The notes: generated from the sequence alone by a model not told the origin. A DNA stretch of 50,491 bases from an uncultured Clostridia bacterium (GCA_944391965.1 CALXVH010000010.1:1-50491), one strand, 5' to 3'; shown: positions 1 to 9,033, numbered from the stretch's first letter. Numbers and translations: made by a program.

Positions 1-306
1 GATAATGCTAGGAAAGAGTTAACAGTAAATACATTAGGAGTTACAGTAATTGCAATAGGGATACCAACAGTTGTAGAAACTGCAGTTGTGGTAAATGATT
101 GTTTAGATGTTTTTATAGAAAAATTACAAGAAAAAGCAGAATCTAATGAATATTTAAATAAATTAAAAGAAGAGGATAATTATTTAGAAATAAAAGAAGC
201 ATTAATACCAAAAGATTTTAATTTTATAGTTACACCAAAAGAAATAGATTCATTAGTAGAAAACATGAAAGATGTAGTTGCAAGAGGTATTAATATGAGT
301 CTATAG
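1..306 (+). CDS. gpr: Germination protease GPR, C-terminal part (5' end outside window)
   Basis: Frame 1 is open from base 1 and ends with TAG at 304-306, giving the last 101 residues of a protein that begins upstream. GPR is the peptidase (family A25) that degrades small acid-soluble spore proteins during germination. The family-typical stretch NTLGVTVIAIGIPTVVE is encoded at about 28-78, and the closing FIVTPKEIDSLVENM segment matches the conserved C-terminus, followed by a short ARGINMSL end. The protein stops a few residues earlier than the Bacillus subtilis form. The G of the stop codon is also the first base of a repeat copy (306-330), so the repeat boundary sets the end of the gene. 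Identification is by recalled family motifs; the catalytic region is not in view. Confidence 0.9.
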   Translation, partial: DNARKELTVNTLGVTVIAIGIPTVVETAVVVNDCLDVFIEKLQEKAESNEYLNKLKEEDNYLEIKEALIPKDFNFIVTPKEIDSLVENMKDVVARGINMSL

Positions 307-330
307 GGATTATGAAAATGGAGACGTTCC
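306..330 (+). repeat. REP-like repeat copy, degenerate, abutting gpr stop
   Basis: GGGATTATG, then a short A-rich spacer, then GAGACGTTCC. This is a variant of the GGGAT-N-GGGGACGTTC half-element found elsewhere in the window. It begins within the gpr stop codon. No matching right arm follows; a T-run comes directly after it. Confidence 0.6.
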
Positions 331-356
331 TTTTTTTCACTCTTTGTTTTAGGTAC

Positions 357-398
357 AAGAAAAAATAAAGCAAATTGGCTTAATTGTCAATTTGCTTT
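357..398 (-). terminator. Intrinsic terminator downstream of ytxC
   Basis: A perfect 11-bp inverted repeat (AAAGCAAATTG at 367-377, CAATTTGCTTT at 388-398) with a 10-nt loop. Read on the minus strand it is followed by a T-rich stretch (TTTATTTTTT), as expected for a rho-independent terminator of ytxC. On the plus strand it lacks a T-run but could still act weakly for gpr. Confidence 0.75.
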
Positions 399-400
399 AA

Positions 401-446
401 AAATCCCTATTTGAAATAGGGATTTTTAGGAACGTCCCTTGATCCC
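401..446 (-). repeat. REP-like repeat copy overlapping the 3' end of ytxC
   Basis: On the minus strand it reads GGGATCAAGGGACGTTCCT, then AAAAATCCCTA, followed by a second TAGGGATTTTT arm. The last residues of YtxC and its TAG stop are read from this element. Confidence 0.75.
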
Positions 447-1237
447 GATAAAAGTTCTATCCTATTTTCAAAAATACATATTAGGGTTTTTATAAATTCA
501 TCAGATTCTTTAACAAGATGAATTATTATCTTTTGAGGCAAAAGAGTAAGTAATGTATTTAAAGAAATATCATTCTCTGAAAAAGAAACATCAGAAATAT
601 AATTTAAGTTAGCTATATCATCTGTAAATGGAATTTTTTTATAATTACTATCAAGTATAACAGAATCTGTATTTTTATAGATGAAATGTACAGTATTAAT
701 ATTAGATGGTTTAGAATTTACGTAGGATTTTAATAAATTAATGAATTCTTTATATTCTCTATCTACAACTAATTCGTTTACAAATGTGTCTACAATGTAA
801 TCTAAAATCTTCATATAATTTGAAAGCCTAAAATTAATAAAACCAGTTAAAATCATAGATTTATTATTTGTTATATATTTAAGTGTAGCAATATATATAT
901 GTTCAATCCTTACTTGATATTCAACAGAAGATGTATCTTTAAGGTAAGTTAAACATTTATCTAACACAATATCCTGTTCAGATTCTGAAAAATAAAAATA
1001 ATTAGATTTTATAATTGATTTTAACAATTTTTCTTCATAAAAATTTAATATTAATGAAACTAAATTATTTGAAAGTTCATTGAAAAAGGTAGAACTATTT
1101 TCACCAGTGTAATGGATAATTACATTTTCATATATTTTAAATTTTCTTATGGAAATATATGTGTTAGGAAAAGAAAAGTTATTTAGTAGATATTTTATTA
1201 TCTTTTTATTATTTGTCTTGATACAAAATGATTTCAT
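407..1237 (-). CDS. ytxC: YtxC-family putative sporulation protein
   Basis: 276 aa. Resembles the YtxC-like sporulation family (PF08812): the centre contains the typical GFINFRLSNYMKILDYIVD segment (about residues 133-151) and EYKEFINLLKSYV, followed by an NxVHFIY-like block and a LNTLLTLLPQKIIIHL segment. Function is unknown; members are sporulation-associated. The start is ATG at 1235-1237 because AGGAG lies 8 nt upstream; a GTG 18 nt further up would put that site inside the gene. The last dozen or so residues (SGSRDVPKNPYFK) and the stop are encoded by a REP-like repeat, so the family's usual Cys-containing tail appears to have been replaced. The neighbour gpr is also sporulation-related. 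Confidence 0.75.
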   Translation of the reverse strand: MKSFCIKTNNKKIIKYLLNNFSFPNTYISIRKFKIYENVIIHYTGENSSTFFNELSNNLVSLILNFYEEKLLKSIIKSNYFYFSESEQDIVLDKCLTYLKDTSSVEYQVRIEHIYIATLKYITNNKSMILTGFINFRLSNYMKILDYIVDTFVNELVVDREYKEFINLLKSYVNSKPSNINTVHFIYKNTDSVILDSNYKKIPFTDDIANLNYISDVSFSENDISLNTLLTLLPQKIIIHLVKESDEFIKTLICIFENRIELLSGSRDVPKNPYFK

Positions 1238-1333
1238 AAAAAAATCTCCTTTCACATATATGTAATATTATCTACTAAATAAAGTATCATTATACATATA
1301 ATATGAAAGAAGAATTGTTTTGCAACTTGTATT

Positions 1334-2926
1334 TTAATAATAAATCATATAATCAATTTCATCAAAGATTTTATCCTTTTTATAAATTTCTTCTAGATAT
1401 TCTTTGTCAATTTTATCATTTTTTATTTGATAATATAGTTTAGTAAATCTACCAATATGATCCTTAATTCGCTTTTTAGCATAATCGACCATTGTCTGAT
1501 TTGTAATAATAAATAACCAATCACTACTTTGAGCAAGTAATAATTCTCTTGCACATTGATTTAAAGCAAATCTTTTTAGTTCATCTTGTTCATTAGGAAA
1601 TAGGTGAGCAAGTTCAACCATTCTATCTCCAGCTTTATGAAGATGTCTATGTACATAATCATTTAATGGATTAAGCCATACATAATTATATCCATTTGCA
1701 CCCCAACTAGATCTACAAGGAGATGCTACTTGAATATTTGGATATTTGTCTATATATTCACCAGGTGTAATAAGTTTAAAATTACAATCATCATAATAGA
1801 TTTTTTTGAATAAGATATATAACCAATCTGGACCTTCATACCACCAATGACCATATAGTTCTGCATCATATGGGCATAAGATAATAGGTGGGTGATCCAT
1901 ATATGGTGCAATATCATTTATTTGTTTTACTCTGCTGTCAAAGAAATGACCAGTTTGTTTATAAATAGAGTCTTGAGCCCATTGTAAATTATAATAATCT
2001 TTTTGGTCTGTTTTTCCAGTAATTCTATAATATTTAATACCTGTATTAACTCGTACTCCGTCATGAGCAATATATGGTTTTATATAGTCATAATCAGCTT
2101 CGTAACCAATATCTCTGTAGAACTCTCTGTAATTATAATCACCAGGATATCCATTTATAGAGCTCCAAACTTGTCTTGAAGATTCCATATCACGTCCAAA
2201 TGCAATTAAACCACCAGGTGATACTATTGGGGCATATGTACCATATATTGGTGTAGGGTCCGCATATAAAATTCCATGAGATTCGACAATAGCATATTCT
2301 ATACCGAATTCTTTTAAGTATTTATCTGCTTCTGGAACATAGCCACATTCTGGAAGCCAAATTCCTCTAGGTTGTCTTCCAAAATATTTTTTATATGTTT
2401 GAACACCAACAGCTATTTGTGCTCTTACAGTTTTTTCGTTAACATATAAAATAGGGAAGAACCCATGTGTGGCACCACAAGTTATTATTTCTAATACACC
2501 AATATCTTGAAAATGTTTAAATGCTTGGATTAAATTACAATTAAAAACTTCTTCAAATAAATATAAATCGTTAGAATATCTATTTAAATAATATTTAGAT
2601 AGCTCATTTAATCTTGAATCATAAGCTGTTCTTTTTACTTCTTTTTCACAAAGTTCAATATGTTCTTTTAAATAATGAATATATTTTTTTTGCAATAACT
2701 TGTTATCTAACATCCAAAGTAAAGGTGGTGTCATAGACATTGTTATTCTAAATTCGACTTTTTCATCTACTAATTTTTTGAAATTTCTAAGAAGAGGAAT
2801 ATATGTTTCTGATATTGCTTCGAATAACCATTGTTCCTCTAAATAGTCATCACTTTCAGGATGATGTATAAAAGGTAAGTGTGCATGTAGTACAAAACTT
2901 ACATATCCTTTTACGTTTTTGCTCAT
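1334..2926 (-). CDS. GH57-family 1,4-alpha-glucan branching enzyme (DUF1957 type)
   Basis: 530 aa, usual length for the family. Glycoside hydrolase family 57 enzymes of this type create alpha-1,6 branches in glycogen-like glucan. The conserved motifs are in order: HAHLPF (residues 14-19), GATHGFFP (151-158), GIWLPECGY (188-196, nucleophile Glu193) and YDAELYGHWWYEGP (353-366, acid/base Asp354). The C-terminal helical domain (residues ~400-530) contains aromatic residues typical of branching enzymes (SSWGANGYNYVWLN). AAAGGAG stands 9 nt before ATG. It lies directly downstream of a DUF4912 gene and opposite an alpha-glucan phosphorylase, consistent with intracellular storage-glucan metabolism. 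An alternative is another GH57 activity such as 4-alpha-glucanotransferase, but the motif set favours branching. Confidence 0.85.
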   Translation of the reverse strand: MSKNVKGYVSFVLHAHLPFIHHPESDDYLEEQWLFEAISETYIPLLRNFKKLVDEKVEFRITMSMTPPLLWMLDNKLLQKKYIHYLKEHIELCEKEVKRTAYDSRLNELSKYYLNRYSNDLYLFEEVFNCNLIQAFKHFQDIGVLEIITCGATHGFFPILYVNEKTVRAQIAVGVQTYKKYFGRQPRGIWLPECGYVPEADKYLKEFGIEYAIVESHGILYADPTPIYGTYAPIVSPGGLIAFGRDMESSRQVWSSINGYPGDYNYREFYRDIGYEADYDYIKPYIAHDGVRVNTGIKYYRITGKTDQKDYYNLQWAQDSIYKQTGHFFDSRVKQINDIAPYMDHPPIILCPYDAELYGHWWYEGPDWLYILFKKIYYDDCNFKLITPGEYIDKYPNIQVASPCRSSWGANGYNYVWLNPLNDYVHRHLHKAGDRMVELAHLFPNEQDELKRFALNQCARELLLAQSSDWLFIITNQTMVDYAKKRIKDHIGRFTKLYYQIKNDKIDKEYLEEIYKKDKIFDEIDYMIYY

Positions 2927-2964
2927 TTTAATACTCCTTTAAATTATTATTTTCGTATAAACAT

Positions 2965-3003
2965 TAATATCACCTATAAGAATTTTTCTTAAAGGTGATA
3001 TTA
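2965..3003 (-). other. Hairpin between DUF4912 gene and GH57 gene
   Basis: A perfect 11-bp stem (TAATATCACCT at 2965-2975 with AGGTGATATTA at 2993-3003). On the minus strand it lies just after the stop of the DUF4912 gene, but no clear T-run follows, so it may be a partial terminator or an RNA-processing/stability element rather than a full stop before the GH57 gene. Confidence 0.6.
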
Positions 3004-3010
3004 AAAAATT

Positions 3011-3964
3011 CTATTTAAATCTTGAAGAACTTAAACTATTTGATGATGGATTCTGTATTTTATCAAAAGAGTCCAAATCTTCATCTTTATAAAACTTCTT
3101 ATAGAAATCATTAACTTTATATACTTTTCCAATACTTTTAACAAAATTAAGACTAGCTATATTTTTTGCAGTTACTGTATTGTCTTTTACATTCTTAAAA
3201 TAAACCATTTCTTGTGTTTTCTCGAAAAGAATATGATCATTAGGAGATTCTACTTCGTTAGATGATGTTATAGGAATATAATTTTGAGTTATTTTAGGCG
3301 TTGTTTTAACTTCTGTAACTTCGCCATTATACATAACTTCGAAAGGCTTTCTTCCTAATTCTATTTTATATTTACATTTACTATCATTAACATTTAAATA
3401 CCAACAATTAGCAAAATCATTAATTTCAACTTCAAAACTATAACCTTTAGTTTCATTATGAACTACAAGTACAGGTTTTGTTTTTTCGAAAAAATCTTCA
3501 CCATAAGTTTCTTTGAATTTTTCTCTATCTTCATCAGAAATATCCCAATAAATAAATAAAGTTGTAGGTGTTTGATAAAGTAATTTTACAATTGTTTGAT
3601 TATATCTATATGGTAAATCATAATATTCGGCTATAGAGAACTTTTCACCACTTATAGTAGCTGGCTTTTTTACTGTCTCTTCTTTTTCTGTACTCTTTAT
3701 AGATTCTTTAGTTAACGTTTTTACAGCCTTTTTAGTTGCTTTTGTAGCAGTTTTCTTTGCTGGAGTTTTCTTCTTTTTTGGAGCAATGGAATCTACTACT
3801 TTTTTTATAATTGTAGAATTTTTGGTTGATTTTGTAGCTGCCTTTTTTGCAGTTATTGTTTTTGTAGATGCTTTTTTAGTAGTTGTTTTTGTTGCTTTAG
3901 GAGCTACTTTACTTGCTTGTTTTACTTCTATATCATTTTTTTCTTCTTTTGCTTTTCTTGGCAT
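3011..3964 (-). CDS. DUF4912 domain protein with Lys/Thr/Ala-rich N-terminal tail
   Basis: 317 aa. Residues 1 to about 105 are low-complexity, rich in Lys, Thr and Ala with KKA/TKK/PKK patterns like histone-H1 tails. From about 110 the DUF4912 fold starts: YDLPYRYNQTIVKLLYQTP, then LFIYWDISDEDRE, then a strand-rich part ending near PFEV. The remaining ~100 residues are unassigned. The function of DUF4912 is not established; members often sit beside GH57 and glycogen genes, as here. ATG has AGGAGG upstream, and a TTGAAT-17-TAGTAT promoter precedes it. No signal peptide, so probably cytoplasmic; the basic tail could bind nucleic acid or polyanionic partners (inference). Confidence 0.75.
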   Translation of the reverse strand: MPRKAKEEKNDIEVKQASKVAPKATKTTTKKASTKTITAKKAATKSTKNSTIIKKVVDSIAPKKKKTPAKKTATKATKKAVKTLTKESIKSTEKEETVKKPATISGEKFSIAEYYDLPYRYNQTIVKLLYQTPTTLFIYWDISDEDREKFKETYGEDFFEKTKPVLVVHNETKGYSFEVEINDFANCWYLNVNDSKCKYKIELGRKPFEVMYNGEVTEVKTTPKITQNYIPITSSNEVESPNDHILFEKTQEMVYFKNVKDNTVTAKNIASLNFVKSIGKVYKVNDFYKKFYKDEDLDSFDKIQNPSSNSLSSSRFK

Positions 3965-4002
3965 TTAATTTCCTCCTTTGTGTCAAACCATAATTAATAT
4001 AT

Positions 4003-4031
4003 ATACTATATCAAAATGGAAATAAATTCAA
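4003..4031 (-). promoter_or_regulatory. Predicted sigma-A promoter for the DUF4912-GH57 genes
   Basis: On the minus strand: TTGAAT (4026-4031), 17-bp spacer, TAGTAT (4003-4008), about 40 nt before the DUF4912 start. Confidence 0.55.
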
Positions 4032-4069
4032 TAGAAAAAAGACAAAAAATTAAAGTATAAAGAAGTGAA

Positions 4070-4109
4070 AAAAGAAAAAGCAGGAAATATATATCATATA
4101 CTTCCTGCC
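4070..4109 (-). terminator. Intrinsic terminator of the 4137-4493 gene
   Basis: On the minus strand GCAGGAA pairs with TTCCTGC (4080-4086 and 4102-4108), with further A/T pairing inside, followed by a TTTTTC-rich tract. Confidence 0.75.
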
Positions 4110-4136
4110 AAATAGAATTTGAATTAAGAATGGTAG

Positions 4137-4493
4137 TTACATTGATTCGAAAATGTGTAAAGCGTTTTCAAAATCTTGCATGTCAGCTTTGGATAAAAAG
4201 ACAAAAGAACATTTAAAGACTTTCTTTCCATATAATTCTGTGAGTTCGTCAAAATCTGTGATAGATACTGCATTATATAGTATTGCTAGTCTAACTATTG
4301 CGAGTAGCGTTTGTGAGTTTTCTTTTGTTCCAATATAGCTTTTCTGAAAATTTTGTTCAGCTTGATAAATATCGTTACTAAGTAATGATGTTGAAATTGA
4401 ACATTTTCCTTTTAAAGGAATTGCAATAGTTATCCTGTAATCAGACACAACTATTTTACAGGGATTTTCAATCCGAAAATCTTTCTTATTCAT
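4137..4493 (-). CDS. Small orphan protein, function unknown
   Basis: 118 aa; I do not recognise a family. No membrane segment or signal peptide is evident. It opens with a short basic region, then a beta-rich stretch (KIVVSDYRITIAIPL), and the C-terminal half looks helical. GGAGG lies upstream of ATG with usual spacing. It is a single-gene unit: a TTGACA-17-TAAAGT promoter with a TG dinucleotide before the -10 lies upstream and a strong hairpin terminator downstream. Composition is slightly less AT-rich than the flanking glycogen genes, like the other orphan units in this window. Confidence 0.65.
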   Translation of the reverse strand: MNKKDFRIENPCKIVVSDYRITIAIPLKGKCSISTSLLSNDIYQAEQNFQKSYIGTKENSQTLLAIVRLAILYNAVSITDFDELTELYGKKVFKCSFVFLSKADMQDFENALHIFESM

Positions 4494-4527
4494 AATTCAT
4501 ACCTCCAACTAAGTTTATAATTCTAAA

Positions 4528-4556
4528 ACTTTAACATGGTTCACATAAAATGTCAA
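4528..4556 (-). promoter_or_regulatory. Predicted promoter for the 4137-4493 orphan gene
   Basis: Minus strand: TTGACA (4551-4556), 17-bp spacer ending in TGT, TAAAGT (4528-4533). The -35 is consensus and the -10 has an extended TGn. Confidence 0.65.
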
Positions 4557-4596
4557 TGCTTGTATAAAAAATATATAAATAAATACTAAAAATTAT

Positions 4597-4625
4597 TTGA
4601 CAAAAATAAAACTATAATAGATAAT
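4597..4625 (+). promoter_or_regulatory. Predicted sigma-A promoter for alpha-glucan phosphorylase
   Basis: TTGACA (4597-4602), 17-bp spacer, GATAAT (4620-4625), 55 nt before the phosphorylase ATG. Divergent from the promoter of the orphan gene at 4528-4556. Confidence 0.6.
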
Positions 4626-4679
4626 ATAATAAGTTAAGTACGACAGATAAAACACGAAGAAACTAAGGAGGAAATATTA

Positions 4680-7250
4680 ATGTATATATTTAATAAAATT
4701 ACGGTAAATCCACAATTACCAAAAAGAGTAGGAGAATTATTAGATATTGCAAACAATTTATGGTGGTCTTGGAATTCAGAATTTTTAAGACTATTTAAAG
4801 AAATTGATTCTGACTTATGGGAAACAGTTGGAAAAAATCCAGTTAAATTTTTAAAACTAGTTTCTCAGGATAAATTAGAAGATATAGCAAAGGACGAAGA
4901 ATTCTTAGCTAAATATGATGAAGTTGTAAATAACTTTAATTCATACATGCAAACAAAAGAAACATGGTTTTCTAAAAATTATCCTAATAATGCAAATGAT
5001 TTAATTGCATATTTTTCAGCAGAATATGGTATAGATGAAATAATACCAATATATTCAGGTGGATTGGGAATACTTTCTGGAGATCATTTAAAATCTGCAA
5101 GTGATTTAGGCTTGCCTTTTGTTGCTGTAGGTTTATTATATAAAAATGGATATTTTAATCAAAAAATAGATGGATACGGAACACAAAAAACAGAATATAC
5201 AAATATAGATTTAGATAATCTACCAATTTTACCAGTAAAAGATGAGAATGGTGAAGACTTAATAATAGATGTAGATTTTCCAGACAGAAAATTATATTTA
5301 AAGATATGGAAAATTGTTGTAGGTAGAATTTCTTTATATTTAATGGATTCAGATATAGATCAAAACATAGCAGAAGATAGAGTTGTTACATTAAGACTAT
5401 ATGGTGGAGATCAAGAAATGAGAATAAGACAAGAAATTGTCTTAGGAATGGCTGGTATCAAATTATTAAGACGTTTAGGTTTAAAACCAAGTGTATACCA
5501 TATGAATGAAGGTCACTCTGCATTTTTAACATTAGAAGTGATAAAGGATGTAATGGAGGAAAAGCAAGTATCATTTGAAGTTGCAAAATCAATGTGTTCA
5601 GCTAAGACTGTATTTACAACACATACACCAGTTCCAGCTGGAAATGATATATTCCCAATAGAATTAATGGATAAATATTTTTCTAATTTCTGGCCAAAAC
5701 TTGGAATTTCTCGTGAAGATTTCTTAAGATTAGGTATGAAAAATAGCCAAGGCTTAGAGCAAGGATTTAATATGGGAATGCTTGCATTAAGAATAGCTGG
5801 TAAAAAGAATGGTGTAAGTAAATTACATGGTGCAGTATCAAGAAGATTATTCTCTGATGTATGGCCAAACATAGCACCAGACGAATCACCAATAGAATAT
5901 GTAACGAACGGAATTCATACATGTTCATGGCTTGCACCATCAATGAAAAAATTATTTAATCAATATTTAAAACCTTATTGGCAAGATAATATTCAAGATG
6001 ATGAAACATGGAATGATATTAAAAATATTCCAAATAAAGAATTATGGGATACACATACAGATAGAAAGAAAAAATTATGTGCTCTAGTAAAGAATAATAT
6101 AACAACTAGATTAAAATCTAGTGGATATAATTATGAAGAAATAAATGAAATAGTTTCTAAATTAAATCCAAATGCATTAACAATCGGTTTTGCACGAAGA
6201 TTTGCTACATATAAAAGAGCAACATTAATATTTAGAGATTTAGAAAGATTAACACAATTACTAAATAATCCAGAAAGACCTGTTCAATTAATTTTTGCTG
6301 GTAAAGCACATCCAGCAGATAAAGAAGGTCAAGATTTAATAAAATATATTCATGAAGTTTCTATGAAACCTCAATTTAAAGGAAAAATCTTCTTATTAGA
6401 AAATTATAATATAGCAATGTCAAGATATCTAATAAGTGGTGTTGATGTATGGCTTAATAATCCAAGAAGACCAATGGAAGCTTCTGGTACAAGTGGTCAA
6501 AAAGCATCTGTAAATGGTGTAATTAACTTTAGTGTACTAGATGGTTGGTGGGCAGAAGGATACAACCAAAAGAATGGTTGGACAATAGGAGATAATACAG
6601 AATATCAATCTTATGAAGAACAAGATATTGCTGATAGCGAAAGCTTATATAATACTTTGGAAAATAAAATTATTCCATTATATTATGAAAATAAGAAAGA
6701 AGATGGAGTATCTGACAAATGGATGGAAATGTTTAAAAACTCAATAATTTCTACAGGTGGAAGATATTCAACTTCAAGAATGGTAATAGATTATACAAGA
6801 GATTACTACATGGAACTTGCTAATTTATCTAAAAATCATTATCAAAATTTAGATGAAGTAATTGATTTTACTAACTGGAAAAAGAATCTTTATGCAAGTT
6901 GGAAAGACATAAAGATTACTCAAAATAATAATTTAGATAATATAACAATAGATGCAGGTAACCAAATAGAAGTGCATTGTATAGTAAATTTACCAGAAAA
7001 TATAGATTATAATTCAATTAGAACAGAAGTATATTATGGAAAAATATTAGAAAATGGAATAATGGAGCAAATCCAAACTGTTCCAATGAATTTAATAGAA
7101 CAAGATGACGAAAATAGAGTATATAAATATTCTGCTAAGATAGAATTAAAAACAGGTGGTAACTATGGTTATACTTTCAGAGTTATGCCACAAACAGATA
7201 TGATGCTAGATACAGCTAACTTAGATTTAATACAATGGGTAACAAGATAG
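4680..7250 (+). CDS. glgP: Alpha-glucan (glycogen) phosphorylase, GT35
   Basis: 856 aa, the short bacterial/archaeal type. Uses pyridoxal phosphate to release glucose-1-phosphate from alpha-1,4-glucan. Residues ~8-110 form the DUF3417 leader common in this subtype (LPKRVGELLDIANNLWWSWN). The catalytic body contains YSGGLGILSGDHLKSASDLG, the HMNEGHSAF motif and the PLP site GTSGQKASVNG with the Schiff-base lysine at about residue 608. The C-terminal ~100 residues are a beta-rich extension ending GYTFRVMP. AAGGAGG precedes ATG by a good distance. With the GH57 branching enzyme and glucose-6-phosphate isomerase nearby, it fits mobilisation of stored glucan into glycolysis; no glgA or glgC is in this window. 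Confidence 0.93.
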   Translation: MYIFNKITVNPQLPKRVGELLDIANNLWWSWNSEFLRLFKEIDSDLWETVGKNPVKFLKLVSQDKLEDIAKDEEFLAKYDEVVNNFNSYMQTKETWFSKNYPNNANDLIAYFSAEYGIDEIIPIYSGGLGILSGDHLKSASDLGLPFVAVGLLYKNGYFNQKIDGYGTQKTEYTNIDLDNLPILPVKDENGEDLIIDVDFPDRKLYLKIWKIVVGRISLYLMDSDIDQNIAEDRVVTLRLYGGDQEMRIRQEIVLGMAGIKLLRRLGLKPSVYHMNEGHSAFLTLEVIKDVMEEKQVSFEVAKSMCSAKTVFTTHTPVPAGNDIFPIELMDKYFSNFWPKLGISREDFLRLGMKNSQGLEQGFNMGMLALRIAGKKNGVSKLHGAVSRRLFSDVWPNIAPDESPIEYVTNGIHTCSWLAPSMKKLFNQYLKPYWQDNIQDDETWNDIKNIPNKELWDTHTDRKKKLCALVKNNITTRLKSSGYNYEEINEIVSKLNPNALTIGFARRFATYKRATLIFRDLERLTQLLNNPERPVQLIFAGKAHPADKEGQDLIKYIHEVSMKPQFKGKIFLLENYNIAMSRYLISGVDVWLNNPRRPMEASGTSGQKASVNGVINFSVLDGWWAEGYNQKNGWTIGDNTEYQSYEEQDIADSESLYNTLENKIIPLYYENKKEDGVSDKWMEMFKNSIISTGGRYSTSRMVIDYTRDYYMELANLSKNHYQNLDEVIDFTNWKKNLYASWKDIKITQNNNLDNITIDAGNQIEVHCIVNLPENIDYNSIRTEVYYGKILENGIMEQIQTVPMNLIEQDDENRVYKYSAKIELKTGGNYGYTFRVMPQTDMMLDTANLDLIQWVTR

Positions 7251-7255
7251 AATTA

Positions 7256-7304
7256 GGGATTATGAGACGTTCCCACAGGGATTTGGGGACGTTCTTAAAA
7301 TCCC
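7256..7304 (+). repeat. Two adjacent REP-like repeat units after glgP
   Basis: A short unit GGGATTATGAGACGTTCCC (7256-7274) is followed by a full unit at 7278-7304: GGGATTTGGGGACGTTC with right arm AAAATCCC. It starts five bases after the glgP stop. Confidence 0.8.
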
Positions 7305-7320
7305 GATATAATATTAAAAT

Positions 7321-7372
7321 AACCTTCAAACTGTTAAACAAAAGTTTTTAATTTGGAGGTTGTTTTTTGTTT
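7321..7372 (+). terminator. Intrinsic terminator downstream of glgP
   Basis: AACCTTCAAA (7321-7330) pairs with TTTGGAGGTT (7352-7361, one G-T pair), followed by GTTTTTTGTTTT. The rest of the 336-nt gap to pgi (7373-7524) shows no gene or repeat that I can support. Confidence 0.75.
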
Positions 7373-7524
7373 TAATATATAAGTTTTTTTAAATTCCATT
7401 TTTATAATTAAAACTATTATTTCATATTTTTGTGTTTTACGAATTAGGCCATTAAATTGTATAGATTTATTATATTAGGCTTCAAAGAAGTGTCGACATT
7501 CATAAAATAACAATGTTAAAATCC

Positions 7525-7553
7525 TTGCATAAAATACTAATATGATATAGAAT
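7525..7553 (+). promoter_or_regulatory. Predicted sigma-A promoter for pgi
   Basis: TTGCAT (7525-7530), 17-bp spacer, TAGAAT (7548-7553), 33 nt upstream of the pgi ATG. Confidence 0.55.
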
Positions 7554-7586
7554 AAATTCATAAAAAAGGAAAAGAGGTATTGCCAT

Positions 7587-8900
7587 ATGAAAGATTTAAA
7601 AATAGACTTAAAAAATACTAATTTAAATGAAGAAGAAATTTTAAAATATTCAAAAAAAGTAACAGATATACATAATGAATTATATAAAAAAGCAGATGAT
7701 GAAAAAGAATTTTTAGGCTGGCTTAAACTTCCAACTGATTATGATAAAAAAGAATTTAAAAGAATAGAAAAAGCTGCTAAAAAAGTACAAAGAGATTCTG
7801 ATGTATTCCTAGTAATAGGAATTGGAGGATCATATTTAGGTGCAAGAGCAGTAATAGAAGCTATGAATAGTAATTTTGCAAATGCTGTACCAGATGAAAA
7901 ATCAAAATATCCAAAAGTAATATTTGCAGGAAATAATTTAAATCCTGATTATATAAATGATATTATAGAATTTATAGGTGATAGAGATTTATCTATAAAT
8001 GTAATATCTAAATCTGGAACAACTACAGAACCAGCAATTGCATTTAGAATATTTAGAGAGTTTTTAGAGAATAAATATGGAATAGATGAAGCAAGAAGCA
8101 GAATTTATGTTACAACAGATAAGAAAAAAGGAGCATTAAAACAACTTGCAGATAAAGAAGGGTATGAAGAATTTGTTATACCAGACAATGTAGGTGGAAG
8201 ATATTCTGTTCTAACAGCTGTAGGTTTACTTCCTATAGCAGTAGCAGGAATTGATATAGATAAATTAATGCAAGGAGCATTATCTGCACAAAACAAATAT
8301 GCAGAAGAAAATCTAAAATATAATGACTGCTATAAATATGCAGTTGCAAGAAATATCTTGTACGAAAATAAAAAAGATATTGAATTATTAGTAGATTATG
8401 AACCAAAATTACACTATTTTATAGAATGGTGGAAACAATTATATGGAGAAAGTGAAGGAAAAGATTTAAAAGGAATTTTCCCAGCAGGAGTAGAATTTAC
8501 AACAGACTTACATTCTATGGGGCAATATATTCAACAAGGAAGACGTAATTTATTTGAAACTGTATTAAATGTAGAAAAATCAAAAACAGATATAAAAATA
8601 GAAACAGATGAAGATAATTTAGATGGCTTAAATTATCTTGTAGGAAAAACATTGGACTATGTAAACAAAAAAGCTATGGAAGCAACAATTGCAGCACATG
8701 TTGATGGTGATGTTCCAAACATTTTAATAACAATGGAAAAATTAGATGAAGAAAACTTAGGACAATTAATATATTTCTTCGAACTTGCATGTGCAATGTC
8801 TGGTAAGTTATTAGGTGTAAATCCATTTAATCAACCAGGTGTAGAAGCATATAAAAAGAATATGTTTACATTGCTTGGAAAACCAGGATATGAAAAATAA
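7587..8900 (+). CDS. pgi: Glucose-6-phosphate isomerase
   Basis: 437 aa, the shorter Bacillus/Clostridium-type enzyme that interconverts glucose-6-phosphate and fructose-6-phosphate in glycolysis. Sugar-phosphate-binding SIS motifs are visible: [13 protein letters not shown] (about 77-88) and [10 protein letters not shown] (141-150). The [14 protein letters not shown] block and [12 protein letters not shown] carry active-site residues, and [10 protein letters not shown] at the C-terminus contains the catalytic-region lysine. AAGAGG lies about 10 nt before ATG. Monocistronic: promoter upstream, terminator directly downstream. Together with GlgP (via phosphoglucomutase, not seen here) it routes stored glucan to glycolysis. 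Confidence 0.95.
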   Translation: MKDLKIDLKNTNLNEEEILKYSKKVTDIHNELYKKADDEKEFLGWLKLPTDYDKKEFKRIEKAAKKVQRDSDVFLVIGIGGSYLGARAVIEAMNSNFANAVPDEKSKYPKVIFAGNNLNPDYINDIIEFIGDRDLSINVISKSGTTTEPAIAFRIFREFLENKYGIDEARSRIYVTTDKKKGALKQLADKEGYEEFVIPDNVGGRYSVLTAVGLLPIAVAGIDIDKLMQGALSAQNKYAEENLKYNDCYKYAVARNILYENKKDIELLVDYEPKLHYFIEWWKQLYGESEGKDLKGIFPAGVEFTTDLHSMGQYIQQGRRNLFETVLNVEKSKTDIKIETDEDNLDGLNYLVGKTLDYVNKKAMEATIAAHVDGDVPNILITMEKLDEENLGQLIYFFELACAMSGKLLGVNPFNQPGVEAYKKNMFTLLGKPGYEK

Positions 8901-8919
8901 TAGTAATTAATATAAAAAT

Positions 8920-8951
8920 AGGGTACATATTTTAAAATGTACTCTTTTTTT
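8920..8951 (+). terminator. Intrinsic terminator of pgi
   Basis: GTACAT (8923-8928) pairs with ATGTAC (8937-8942), with flanking A/T pairs, followed by an uninterrupted T-run at 8944-8951. Confidence 0.75.
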
Positions 8952-9033
8952 ACTATATAACAAGTTTAAGCTACTTATATTCGTGCAATTGAAAAGTAAT
9001 TTGCACATGTAACAAGCCACTTTTTTCTATGAA

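Noticed and set aside
3786-3968. Plus-strand ORF with a hydrophobic, membrane-like product
   Set aside because: It is the antisense of the Lys/Ala/Thr-rich tail of the DUF4912 protein; complement of AAA and GCA codons gives Phe, Val and Ala runs.
7373-7524. Possible riboswitch or gene remnant before pgi
   Set aside because: No recognisable conserved motif, stem pattern or protein similarity could be found by eye.
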